This document shows, piece after piece, positions 42,310-53,418 of a DNA stretch of 64,000 nt (position 1 is its first letter; every line of letters begins with the position of its first letter). The stretch is from Tuctoria greenei (taxonomy: Eukaryota > Streptophyta > Magnoliopsida > Poales > Poaceae): assembly GCA_036927565.1 (NCBI GenBank), contig JAYESD010000001.1:273493560-273557559 (forward strand), read 5' to 3'. The notes under the pieces are model-generated. The model did no database searches and had not been told where the DNA came from. It saw only the letters and a program-made list of their open reading frames with translations. The translations under genes and the position numbers were made by a program.

Positions 42310-43189
42310 GTAGCCTCTAGTATGAGATGGATAACCAAGAAACATGCCATCAATGGATCTAGGTTCAAATTTATCAAGATTACCATGTTTCTTAACAAAG
42401 CATTTGCAACCAAAGACCCGAAAGTGTGTAACACTAGACCTATGTCCAAACCGGAGCTCATATGGTGTTTTACCTAGCTTAGCGTGCAAAAAAAACACGG
42501 TTTGAGACATAACAAGCTGTTGCAATCGCATCAGCCCAAAATTTCCTAGGAGTTTGATATTCATCAAACATAGTCCTAGCCATCTCAACTAAGGTTTCGT
42601 TCTTTCTTTCTACAATACCATTTTGTTGAGGTACATAAGGTGAAGAAAATTGATGATCTATTTGATTTTCAGCACAAAAGTGATCAAAAGATTGATTTTT
42701 AAATTCGGTTCCATTATCACTTCTAATTGCTTTTAAATATCCTGGGTGATCAATTGATAATCTAAGAAATAAAGTTCTAAAGTGACTAAAAGCTTCATTG
42801 TTAGATGCCATAAAGTAAACCCAAGAGTATCTAGAATAATCATCAACAATAACAAGAACATACCATTTACCTTCGAAGGATTGGACACGTGAAGGTCCTA
42901 TGGTGTCAAGGTGCAAAAGTTGACCCGGTTCAGTTGTCATGATTATTGTGAGAGGATTATGTGAACCTGCAACCATCTTAGCATGTCTACAAGGAGAGCA
43001 CACAATTTCTTTGTCCCCATTAAGCTTAGGTAGCCCACGTATGCGATCAAGAGCACTAACACGCGTTAGATGATCAAAGCCTACATGACCAAGTCTACGA
43101 TGCCAAAAATATAAGTCCTTTGAATCATTAGCAACTAGACACCTATGATTAGAGGAAGACATCAAAATCAGCTTTAAAAACTCTTCCAA
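42310..43189 (-). pseudogene. SIRE-type copia integrase, truncated
   Basis: GAG-pre-integrase and zinc region: DLYFWHRRLGHVGFDHL, SPCRHAKMV. Core has Asp in LHLDTIGPSRVQ, Asp in IRSDNGTEFKN, and Glu in PQQNGIVERKNETLVEM, the copia-type triad. Downstream, GKTPYELRFGHRSSVTHFRVFGC and LGYPSHTRGYR follow after a frame change near 42490. The element ends abruptly at about 42310 inside the integrase C-terminal region; RT and RNase H are absent. Confidence 0.88.
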
Positions 43190-43257
43190 ACCGAGAGACT
43201 ATTTGAATTTATAACTTTGCAGCAATTTTTTAAAGAAAATAATTTCTAGATTTTCAT

Positions 43258-43497
43258 CTAGCAGTTGTGAAACAGAAAGCAAGTTGTATTTAAAATTTTA
43301 ACCGGTGTCACATCCTTCAAAGTGTAGTGATCATTTACTCTAACCAAACCCTTAGCAATTATAGGAGTTGAAGAATTATCGGCAGAAATAACATTCTCTA
43401 CACATGACACAAAAGAGAGAGAGGAGAACCATTCTTTGTTACCGGTCATGTGGTGTGAGCAACCTGAATCCACAATCCAAATGTTCTCCTTCCTCAA
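43258..43497 (-). pseudogene. SIRE-type copia protease
   Basis: IWIVDSGCSHHMTGNKEWF carries the copia protease active site DSG. The frame ends in NTTCFLFHNC and is separated by stops from gag (43551) and integrase (43189). Confidence 0.8.
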
Positions 43498-43550
43498 GCG
43501 TGTAACCTACATTGAAGAACAATTTGTCAATGACTCAATACTGGGGTTAG

Positions 43551-44579
43551 TCAAAAGGCATTTAGGAATCCAATACTGAGTCGCACGACGTTCAGCAGGA
43601 AAACACACGAAAGCTGAGATAAAACATCAGATTTATGAGTCAAGGGTTGAGGTTTTCTATTCTTAACTATTGATTTAAAAGTTGTTACTCGATTAGCATG
43701 AAAACCAGTAGCTCCGGAGGTAAAAGCAGTAGTTCCAAAGGGAAAAGCTGAAGCTCTGGATGCAAAAAATAAAGTTTCGAAGGGAACAACAGAATGTTTG
43801 GGGACTCTCGGAGCTATCGGAACTACTGGAGCTGCCTTTGCAGATCTCTTACCAGAAGGTCCGGAAGCTACGTTTTCAATTTTCTGAGTCATTAAAGCAG
43901 GTTGCATGTTTCTCATTTTAGGTTTAGCATGCATAGCAGATTTAGCATGAAAGTTATGAGATCTAGCAGATATTTTATTCTTTTTAATTTGTTTAGCTAG
44001 TCTATAACAAAAATCTTTGATATGACCATCTTTATCATAGTAAGTACAATAAAATTTAATTTTGTAATCATGTCTAGATGAGCATTCAACATTAGAAACA
44101 GAATTAGAAAACACTCCTGCAGATTTAAAAATCGCATACTTTTGTTTAGGGACAGTTTTGATCAAACCTCTTCCAAATGATTTTACAACTTGAGGTGGAT
44201 GTGTTTTAGAATAAGCATGGGAATCAAAACCTAAACCAATTTTATCATTGCTCCATTTAGAAGAATTTAACAGGAAGTTTAGATTCTTGTTTCCATTGTA
44301 AAACCGCTCTAGTATCTTATTTTTATTGTCAAGTTCTTTAGATAAAACTAGACAGTTTTGACATGAAGTTTTTCCTTTTAGTTTGCAATTGGAACAATAT
44401 TTAACTTCATGAGAACTTAAAGCATTGTTCAAAATGGAGATTTCATTCATTGCATCTTTTAGTTTCTTGTCAAGATTGTCACATGCAGAACTATGCAGAT
44501 CATCTGTAGAACAAGAAGTATCTTTTATGTTTTTAACATTAAAATTAGACAACTTTGTTCTTTTCAATTTCTTCATCAA
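43551..44579 (-). pseudogene. SIRE-type gag, C-terminal half
   Basis: Coiled and Lys/Asn-rich region (SCSTDDLHSSACDNLDKKLK, then CSNCKLKGKTSCQNC). A second zinc-finger-like motif FYCTYYDKDGHIKDFCYRL follows, in which the second Cys of C-X2-C-X4-H-X4-C is Tyr. Separated from the N-terminal half by a stop at about 44580-44700. Confidence 0.7.
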
Positions 44580-44699
44580 GTCTATCTAGAGTGGAGGAAT
44601 GTGCACTTCTTAGTGTGGATAATTGTTTATAGATTAAGTCACATGAGAGACATGCATCATCACTAGGAATCAAAGTTTTTAAATGGTTGATTTCAGATT

Positions 44700-45914
44700 C
44701 TAGTGATTCAATTTTAGCAGCATTATCCCTAAGCTTTTTGTCCTAATAGTTGCACGAGAAATTGCATCACACATTTCAATATAGGTAGAACATATCTCAT
44801 CATCGTCATTGTTGTGTTCTGCATCCTCCTGACTTGATCTTGTTTTGCCTGCCATGAAGCATAAGTTGACCATATCGTCATCATCTTCATCACTTCCAAT
44901 GTCTACATCACTCGAACGGAGCTCTTGAAGTGCGGTGATGAAGCTGTTTATCATCTTGCATCCTATAGAACCCTTCTTTTTCTTGTTGGAGTTTCCAGAG
45001 GTGGTCTTGACCTTGTTCTGCTTTTCTTCACGTGTAGTAGGATCTGAAAGGTTAGGGCATTCTGTACGAAAGTGTCTTGTCTTACCACATTCAAAATAGC
45101 GTTGTGGTCCGGAGCTTCCTCTCCTTCTAGTTCTCACATTTTGCAATGCTTTTGAGAATCTAGTAGAGATGAGTGCTAACTCCTCTTCTGAAAATTCCTC
45201 GATTTGCTCCAAGGTTAGCAAGGACAACAAAGCAAGAGTATTGCAAGGTGATAATTGGCCGGAGCTAGGCATATCACATTGTGAAACAAATGCAATAGAC
45301 TTATTTGGATTCTTACGTGATAAGATGTCAATTTTATAAGTTTTTAGTTTAGAGTAAAATACATCTAAAGTAAGAGTACTCATGACAGTTGATTCACAAA
45401 TGGATGTTACTTTCATTTCCCATATTGACATATCTAATGCACTTAACAATTGCCTAACATTTTCAGCATCTGAAAAATTAACATTGACACTACGCAAGTT
45501 GCTGAGAATTTTATTAAAGTGAGCAAAAAGGTCATCAATAGACTCACCGGGTTGCATCTCGAAGCGCATGTATTCTTTATTGAACATATCATGTTTTACC
45601 TCCTTGATCGTGTTGGATCCTTCGTGATAGTCACAAAGTGCTCTCCACACATCGTACGCTGATCGGAGGTGTGCAACACGGTTGAAGTCACTCTGAGTTA
45701 GTCCTGGGATTATCAAGTTGCGGGCTTTGTTGTTGTTGTCGACATCTCTTAAGTTTGTAGCCATGACTTGATCGTTCAACGACACGTCGTAAGGCTTGTA
45801 CAAATTTTCCCATATCGCGAAGCCTTGCGCCTGGATAAAAGCTTCTATGTGTGCCTTCCAAACATGAAAATCAATACCAACAAACACACAAGGTTTTGCC
45901 GAGTATTTCTCCAT
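44700..45914 (-). pseudogene. SIRE-type gag, N-terminal half
   Basis: Starts MEKYSAKPCVFVGIDFHVWK, 50 bp from the PBS. It has the UBN2/retrotran-gag-like core (IWENLYKPYDV, SAYDVWRALCDYHEGSNTIKE, EMQPGESIDDLFAHFNKIL, LLSALDMSIW) and a knuckle RYFECGKTRHFRTECPNL where the first Cys of the usual CFECG is Tyr. An acidic stretch follows. The 404-codon frame is long but the knuckle is damaged and the element lacks RT. Confidence 0.82.
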
Positions 45915-45963
45915 GAGGATTAGTCAAAAAAACATGTGCAAATCACAAAGATTAGAGCACCAT

Positions 45964-45976
45964 GGCTTTGATACCA
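45964..45976 (-). promoter_or_regulatory. Primer-binding site of minus-strand SIRE-type element
   Basis: Reverse complement TGGTATCAAAGCC, one transition away from the initiator tRNA-Met site TGGTATCAGAGCC. Confidence 0.75.
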
Positions 45977-46575
45977 ATTATAGGACCGAAGAGCATGTGT
46001 AAAGCTATCAAAGGGGGTGAATGGTAGATTAAAACTTTCCAGTGGAAGCAACGAAAACAACCCTTGGCAGAAAACTGATCTGTTAAAGAAACCGTGTGTG
46101 CGACTAATCTAAACGTGTTCAACTGTGAAAAAACTAGTATAGATTTTAGAGAATCAAGTGATGAAGACTTCACAACAAGAATCACAAAAATCCGTCGAGA
46201 GAAACTCAAGTTACGATCAAAAGATCGAACAAAGGTCAATCTGTCCTACCCGAAAAAAACAGTTCTGGAACACTGCAAAGAAACTCGTGTGGATCAGAAA
46301 CCACAAATCCAATGACCGTGAAATTTTCACAGATGATAGAAAATCAAGTTGTTAAAACAACCCAAAAAGAACCACATCTGTCAGATCTGTAAAACTCAAG
46401 TTATGATAAAGCCACCGATGAAAGGTAGTGCTGTGCAAAAACTCGACGAGAAAAATTGTCTGAAACAAGTCGGATGAACAAGGAACAAAAGTTCCTTCAA
46501 ACTATGAATTTTATTGATCAAAACACAAGAGGAACATCCCCAAAGTTGTCTACCTCGAGCTCTGGCCTCCCTTTC

Positions 46576-46583
46576 TTATATAA
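46576..46583 (-). promoter_or_regulatory. TATA-like box of minus-strand SIRE LTR
   Basis: TTATATAA between CTTTC and CCAGCCC; position fits an LTR promoter read leftwards. Confidence 0.45.
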
Positions 46584-47379
46584 CCAGCCCGAAGGCTAAC
46601 CCAATCCTAACTAGGACTCTAATCCTACTCAATTTACGAATCGAAACTTTCTGTAACTGCTCAAGATCTTCATATTCACAGATAGAAACAATCTCGAGAC
46701 TTCCTAACAAACCAGGGACAAATCCCATATTCCTAAACAGCTTGACTTTCGTGCGGCACACGAAAACTGCCATAACCAAGTCAATACTGTCCATATTGAG
46801 CTATAACCGACTCAGCCAGCAGCCAAAGTCATCATGTGATACGATTCAATCCTTCAGATCTTCCTTCCATATCCTGTCTTCAGAACCATGTTGCCAGGTC
46901 ATGCACCGCATGCATACAGGCGAACACCTTCCTTCAACGTCCAATAACCTTCATATGCACTGCCCTTGATTCAATCATCCTGCACGACCTCCTGACCCAG
47001 TCAACCACAATTCCTCCTAAACTTGGTTGCTGGAACCTCATATCCTCCCTGAGACTAGTCCAAAGGATCCCATCACCAGCCATGTCTTGAACTCAAGCAA
47101 CACCTGCATTTGAATAAATAACCAATACTTCCGAGCATAAGTCCTTGACATGACTCACGTTAGTTTCAAAACCACAACACCTTACGTGAGCATCTCACAT
47201 AAGCATGTTGCAAACCTTAGCAAAAACGATATCAACCATAACCACCAAAACACACCAAAAACTTAGTAAAATATTACTAAGCAAACTTTCCATCAAGGTA
47301 AAGAAAGTACGAATCATTGCAAGATAAAAGCAGAACCACTGCGATCAAGCTCTGAACCTCGTCAAAGCTAACTGTACCT

Positions 47380-47640
47380 TGAACCGGAGCTTACCAAAAC
47401 TAACAAGATCTAGTGATGGAACTAACCAAAGCTAGTCGGACCTGGCACCGGAGCTTACCAAAGCTAGTCGGACCTAGAGCTGGAGCTTACCAAAGCTTGT
47501 CGGACCTAGACAAAGAAGTCATACCTAGCCAAAGCAAGTCGGACCTTACGTCAGACCTTGCCGAAGCTACCCAAAACAAGTCGGATCTATCATCGGATCT
47601 TGCTGGAGCTCGGACCTAGAGTCGGACCTTGATGATAAAG
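47380..47640. repeat. Degenerate short repeats GGAGCTTACCAAAGCTAGTCGGACC
   Basis: Several imperfect units of roughly 28-36 bp with GTCGGACCT and ACCAAAGCTA cores. Analogous to the GGACTAGTCC array in the other SIRE-type LTR. Confidence 0.6.
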
Positions 47641-47689
47641 ATGTTTTGGTAGTATTCAAAACTTTTATCGCCATAACCAATGTATTCAG

Positions 47690-48569
47690 CACACATAGGT
47701 CTCACAGGCCCAGGGCCTGACAAGTGGTCCCAGGACGATCTTATCCTAAGATCTATGGCTTCTCGCATAAGGTTGCTCTAAACGTGGACTTGAAGACTCC
47801 CCGTCTTGCCACCTAAGTTGTAAGTAGCACATGCGCCATTGCTAACAATGGCAGGGGATGTTCCGTCCAACTGTCTCTGTCGTTGTAAGCTACCCACTTG
47901 GCGGAGTGGGATAGGCATGCGGCGTCTTCACTACGATGTGATTGGTCGTAGCGGTATCTGACATTAGGCGTGCACCGCGCCATGCGTCTGGAGAAGCCGC
48001 GTATCTTCAATCCTTGACATGGACAAGGCGCACCGTCCTCTTAACTCTCGTGTCCCTCCATCCAGGGCAAGTGGCTGGACCACGTGACAGCTCGGGAGCT
48101 CATCTCTGCGGAGGAGGTCAGGTTCCGTCTTTCGGATCACGTGGCAGCTCGGGAGCTCACCTCCGTAGAGGGGGTCAGGTCTCGTCTTGTGGTCCACATA
48201 GCAGCTCGGGAGCTCACCTCTGCGGAGGAGGTTTGGTCCCGCCTTGTGGGACACGTGGCAGTGCCGGAGCTCGCCAATATGGGAGGTGGCCCATCCGATG
48301 CCTCATGCCATGTGGCAGCTCCGGAGTCCTATCTCGTGGGGGAGAGGGATCCTTTTTAGCTGGACACGTGGCTACTTGGGAGTTCGTCTTCGAAAGGAGA
48401 TGAACTCTTCCCCAAGGTCTCTTGCAGGTACCTTGGACCCCGTATCTGAGGTCAACGGGTGTGGGTCTTCTGATCACGTGGCGCCCTTGGACCCTGCCTC
48501 TGCAGAAGACGAGGTACCTAGGCAGCTCTAGCTTGTGCGCGAGGGTACACGGTATGTCGGGTACCAACA
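47690..48569 (-). repeat. Tat-type LTR in minus orientation (left edge approximate)
   Basis: Right end reads GGTATGTCGGGTACCAACA. Its reverse complement TGTTGGTACCCGACA matches the TGTCGGTACCC start of the Tat LTRs at 1533 and 5247. A reversed polypurine tract and a + strand accessory ORF follow, the mirror image of 1-2414. I cannot place the left edge from the sequence. Confidence 0.6.
48080..48310. repeat. Tandem repeat of about 57 bp with CACGTG cores inside the LTR
   Basis: Units start near 48080, 48139, 48196 and 48252 with CACGTG(G/A)CAGCTCGGGAGCTCA or variants. Further CACGTG copies follow near 48365 and 48475. Confidence 0.75.
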
Positions 48570-48598
48570 GTGGCCCCTGGGTCCACCTTGGGGGGAGG
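48570..48598 (-). promoter_or_regulatory. Polypurine tract of minus-oriented Tat element
   Basis: Reverse of AAGGTGGACCCAGGGGCCAC, matching the tracts at 1511 and 5225, directly beside the LTR end at 48569. Confidence 0.6.
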
Positions 48599-48689
48599 CG
48601 ACGAGTCCGAGGGTGGAGCCCTATCCTACTTTCCCGCGCGAACTTTTAATTTTGTCTTGATCAACCGAAGCGGTGCGCGTCTTTGCTGC

Positions 48690-51600
48690 TGTGACCATGC
48701 ATCCCTCTCTGGTTGAGGGCTCGTGGCGACGAGATCTTTTCTTGCTGCGACATTATCGCGACGGTTCCCAATGCGCTTGATGCACTTCTACTGCTTTCAC
48801 TTTTGTCTTTATGGGAACCGCCGGGTTGCCTTCTCAGGTGAAGAACTGCCCGAGCCAGTTTTTTTGATGGGGGACCTAGGCCCGCTTGTCATGGACGTCG
48901 TGGCACGAGCTATTGATTCGGAGCTCGCTCAAATTTGCACGGTGCGTCCAAACGGCACTAGGGTGCTTTAAAGGGGTACCTTTGTGGGCAATGGAGGTTC
49001 CTTCCTTACGCAAACCCCAAGCATTCGAGCCTTCGACTTCCTCCTTGAGCGTCTACTCATCCTTGAGGTTCTCGACCCCTCCTCCAATGGACTCAGTCCT
49101 GCCTCCTTCCCGGATGGAGGATGTCTCACCCATGAGGCAGCTTTTTGGCTGGGAGGACAAGGAGCGACGGGATCTGATCCGTCCCGGCTCCTTGCCACTA
49201 GAGTTGGGGGAGAAGGAGATTGCCTTCTTCTAGGCGTACGCATACTCCGGGTTCGTCCCGCCTGTTTCCTCCTTCCCAGTGACACTTCTGGAAGTCATTG
49301 GGCTCCATCTTCATCACCTGTCATTGAACTCTCTGGTGGGTGCGGCGGTGTTCTCACATTTCTGCGAGAACTTGGTCGGGGTGTACCCGAGCATGCCGAT
49401 GTTCTGGCAGTTCTTTGTGCTGAGGCGGACCGGGAAGACAAGAAGGCAGAATTCCTCGGTGCCTACTACTTCCAGCGTTGGGCAACAATCCCTCCAAGTA
49501 CATTACTCCACTCTCCTCGGCGAAATGGCCGGGTTGGAGGAGCGACTGGGTGATCGTGCACGCCGACACCTATGATCGCATGGTCCTACCCACTGGCTGG
49601 CCAGCGGTTAGGAAGACGGCTTGGGAGGAACGTCCAGAGATGGAGCCCGCGTATGCTCCGGTGATGGAGAGGATCTGATTCTTGGCAGACCACAACCTGT
49701 CAGAGTTGGCGATGATGGCAGACTTCATTCGTCGACGCCTGGCCCCCCTCGAGCATCGCTGCCATCCTGCATGGCTCTACTTCGAGCCTCAAGATAGCAC
49801 CACGTTGCTGAGGGGTCGTGACACGGAGACGACCCTGCAAGAGGTGTTTGACATAATGTCCAAAGTGTGTGATGATCCGCTGTCGCAAGACGTCTTTGTC
49901 CTCCTGTGGTCTTGCCCACTGCTCTGCACGGATCAAGACCTTTAAACGAAGGTTCTCAAGGAGATGCCCAACCTGGATGCGATCGGTCTTGCGCCGCGAC
50001 AAGATGGTGATGAGAGCCGAGGGTTGGCCATCATTGACCCTCCACAGGAGTCCGCACCCACTTCAAGCTCCTAAGCTTCATGGGAGGACGACACACCCTC
50101 CGCTGGAAGGAAAGGCAAGGTGCCAGTCCCTGACTCGGGCAAGGGGAAGGCGCCGGTCCCTGACACAGGGAAGGGAAAGTCGCAGACGATCAAGGTTGTG
50201 AAGGAGAAGCGCCCCCGGTCACCGCCGAAGGCGCCGCCGCAAGTGGCCTTCACTCCAAGTCAACATCCTCTGGCGCGCCCCTCCTCAGCATTGGGTGTTG
50301 GCGATTCTTCAGGGGGAGGCTCAACCCGTTAAGGGGTGGCTCCACCAACGTCTATGGCAGGCACACCATCCAATATCCCTGTCGTCAGCGTAGTACAAGG
50401 TGCCACTGGGAGCTCCAGGAGCGTTATGCCTTCGGAGCCTCAGGCCAAGAGTCCTCGGGGTGACGTCGGCGGTAGCTCAGGAGGAGGCCCCGAGAGTGGA
50501 TCCGTTGGGGCCAGTGGAGGTACGCCGATGCAAGGTGGTGGTGTCGCTGGTGGATTTGGTGGAGGCCCGACTGGGGCGACCTCGACTGCCACGCCATCGT
50601 CAGGGCCTGCAACTTTAGGGCTGCCGGTAAGGCATTCTTACCTACGCTTGATTTTTTATCTCACCTGCCTTTGTTGGTTGATCAGGCCTTGATTTTTATT
50701 TGTAGGGCCCCATCGGATGTTGTGACACCCATACCACCGGGGGTAGTGCCTCGAAGCGCTTCGAAGTTGGCCTAGAAGGCTACGGCAATTCCAGCGGAGC
50801 AGACAGCCAAGTCGACACAGGAGATCGCTGCTCCGGCTTTTGTACTCCATGCGGGGAGTGAAGCTTCTTCAGCTGCACCTCCGGCTGTTGTGCCAGAGGC
50901 ACCCTCGGCCGTCGCGCCAGAGGTTATGTCGGAGCCGGCTTAGGGGGCTGAGGGATTGGCCTCCGTTGCTGCTGATTCGACAGGTGGCTCCCTGGGCGAT
51001 GGTGACGCTGCCGCCTCGAGTTGCACCGCCACTCCTACCCAGCCTCTAAGGACAAGGTCTCCAGTACTGGTGGACTCGCCTTCACCACTTCAGGAGGAGG
51101 AGGTCCCCGAGATGATTGCCGGGCAACCCTCCATAACTTCGGCGCATCCATAGCGCCTCTCCGACATCATGGACTTGGCGCAGTCCAGCATCCATCAGGT
51201 GCAATCCAACCTCCTCCAGGCGCAGGGGGCTCTCGCCGCAGAATGGTAGAAGCTACGTGTCGAGGGCGAGCGCCTCCAAGACTGGGATGACCTTCTAAGG
51301 TTCAGGATCGTCGAGGCGAAGGTGAAGTACCAGAAGGAGAGCAAGGAGTTGGAGCTGAGGCACCGCTTGGAGATCCTAGCCGATGCCAAGGTGGCTAATG
51401 ACACGACCGACACTCGTCTGCGCGCCCTTATGGAGGGTCGAGAGGCCCTCGATCACTGCAAAGCTGCCATTGCTGAGCGGGAGGCCGCTGTCGTCGAGTA
51501 GGAGGTGACTGCCAAGGTGATGATGGCTCAGGCTGAGGCTGATCAGGACAAGCTGCAGTCCTACCTTGAAGATCTTGAGCTCCGGGAGAGGGACTTGTCG

Positions 51601-51788
51601 CGAGATCGGGCGCGGCACTCAGCCGAGCGTCAGGAACTTCTCTTGCGCAATCTTGACATCCAAGCCCGGTAGTCCACGATGGAGCACCGTGCCCGCAAGC
51701 TCGATCTGCAAGAGCGTCAGCTGGCTCAGCGCTTGGAATCCGAGGGTAGGGCGGTGGCGGAGACGTTGGCAACCTATGTCAAATTATA
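48690..51788 (+). pseudogene. Tat-type antisense accessory ORF, copy 3 (broken), with C-terminal coiled-coil region
   Basis: + strand pieces in order: VEGSWRRDLFLLRHY; CLYGNRRVAFSGEELPEPVFLMG; LLEVIGLHLHHLSLNSLVGAAV-FSHFCENLVGVYPS-MFWQFFVLRR (about 49280-49430), the counterpart of LLVSIFVHFCEMWVGIPP in copies 1 and 2; WPGWRSDWVIVHADTYDRM (about 49530). Then come a Gly/Ser/Pro-rich linker (50330-50620) and a heptad-rich stretch at about 51180-51780 (ELELRHRLEILADAK, AEADQDKLQSYLEDLELRERD, RARKLDLQERQLAQRLES). Stops and frame changes occur throughout (for example TAG near 51248, 51499 and 51670). More diverged than copies 1 and 2; similar Gly/Pro then coiled-coil tails occur in this protein family. 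Antisense to its LTR, like the others. Confidence 0.65.
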
Positions 51789-53404
51789 AACGGAATTTGA
51801 GGTAACATTGAATAACAAAGTTGTAGAATAGCCCCCCCCCCTTTCTAGAAATGTATCATAATGGAATATAAGATCTTTCTACAAAGAGTTATGGCAAAAA
51901 TTCAGATGCTGTCTTACACAGTTTCAGAACAGCAGCTGAGTTAGTTGGAGAGGATTTTTACCATCTTACAATGGTCTTTTGGCTTGGGGGTCAATAGAAA
52001 ACTTATAGAATACTTCAAAGGCTTTCCAAAAAGTATTCATTTGCCTTCATAGCCCTCCAGGTGCAAGAGATATGGATTTTTGAAGTGGAACAATCGGTTC
52101 AGATTTCAGAATTTAGTTTGATAGATCATGGTTGTTTAAAGCTGATTTGGCCACTGATTTTCAGATGGATAACCTCACAATTTGACAGCAAGTCCCATTA
52201 CAAACTTGTTTTACAAGTCGCAAGGTTTCTGGAAATGTATTACATGAAGGTATTCAACGATTCTACAAAGAGTTATGGTTAAAATGCCAAGGCTAGTTCA
52301 TTATATCAAAGAGGTGAAGAAATGCTGGTTTCTAATGATTTGGACGAGTTTCCCCAGTATTGTTCTGTCTAACTTGTCCATAGAGAAATCGTCGAGGACC
52401 TGAGGATCTCCCCCATCCCTATAGCATACTACGATGTCCTATGAAGTTTAACTAGAAGCACATCTTGACATAATCGAGCTAGATTCCGTCAAGAGTACAC
52501 AAAAGCCTTAATCTTCATCCTTCTTCACATTGTACTGTCCATGTCGAAACTTTGACCCAAAACTTTCCAGCAACTGGGAGTTGGATCTTACAAGATGATA
52601 ATGAAGCCATTCTTTTGTGGGGGATGGTCAAAGTATCAAATTTGATACTGAAGGTACTACATGCCTTACCAAAAGAAAAGTCTAACCTGGCATATCCGGA
52701 TACGTCTATAGGTGGTCCTAATATCGATCACTCGCAAACGTATTCTACACGGGTCGCTACCGGAGTTAGTGTACCTGCAGAAGACAAACAATCCGCTTTC
52801 ACACCTTCACACCTCAAGGGCGGCACGGGGAAACACGACAGGCAGTCACAATAAGATATAATCAAAAGTAAATGCATACGAGTCCGATGTGAGTCGCCCT
52901 CGAGCAAAGTCATGTCTCGAGGTACATGGTTGTACTACGTCTATACAGCAAAGACTCCCGCACGAACCGGCTTATACACACTCGGGCATACGTGTTTCAC
53001 ATGATCCCATAGAACATGAATAGTTCTAGAGATGCATACTATCGGGTTATACACAACCCGACGGTGGCTCCCACTAATTTTGTGTCACGCTGGGGTACTG
53101 CGTGTCATATGTTCTCAGAGACATGGAAAATTTCAGAGACTCATATTGACTTTCCGTGCAAAGCCACGGAAAAATCACATACCACATCTCGTATGAAGAG
53201 CTTACCGAGATTGATCCGCTCTCGGTGGCGTACCTTACCTCTTACCTTGAAGACGGAGCATCGTTACAAAATAATATAACAAGTTAGTTCACCACCTTTA
53301 TAACTTATACTAGTAATAGTCCTTAATGGGCATATAGCTAATCCTCACTCATCTACTTTGGAGTTTTCGAAAATAGGCTCTTTTCGAGCGTGCTATTCCC
53401 AATG
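51789..53404 (-). other. Unassigned LTR/leader-like sequence of a degenerate element
   Basis: No coding sequence recognised. A C12-13 run lies near 51830. Text such as CTTTCCAAAAAGTATT and AATAACAAAGTT recurs in 58990-59500, so the two regions are related. Ends at a tRNA-Met PBS. Confidence 0.4.
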
Positions 53405-53418
53405 AAGCTCTGATACCA
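53405..53418 (-). promoter_or_regulatory. Primer-binding site (initiator Met tRNA), unnamed minus-strand element
   Basis: Reverse complement TGGTATCAGAGCTT directly abuts an LTR-like start TGTCTGTGGGGACCGG at 53419. Confidence 0.75.

Larger units (their letters stand above)
45980..47650 (-). repeat. LTR of the minus-strand SIRE-type element (right edge approximate)
   Basis: Lies directly beyond the PBS. The sequence GGGGGTGAATGGTAGATT near its left end is the reverse of the CACCC...CTA ending common in SIRE LTRs. TTATATAA at 46576-46583. Its right part (about 47350-47640) is a run of CGGAGCTTACCAAAGCTAGTCGGACC-like units. The outer boundary is not visible; about 47,650 is a guess from where that run ends. 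Confidence 0.5.

Noticed and set aside
52552..52854. 100-codon + strand frame
   Set aside because: Isolated frame in LTR-like sequence; no homologue recalled and no supporting signals.
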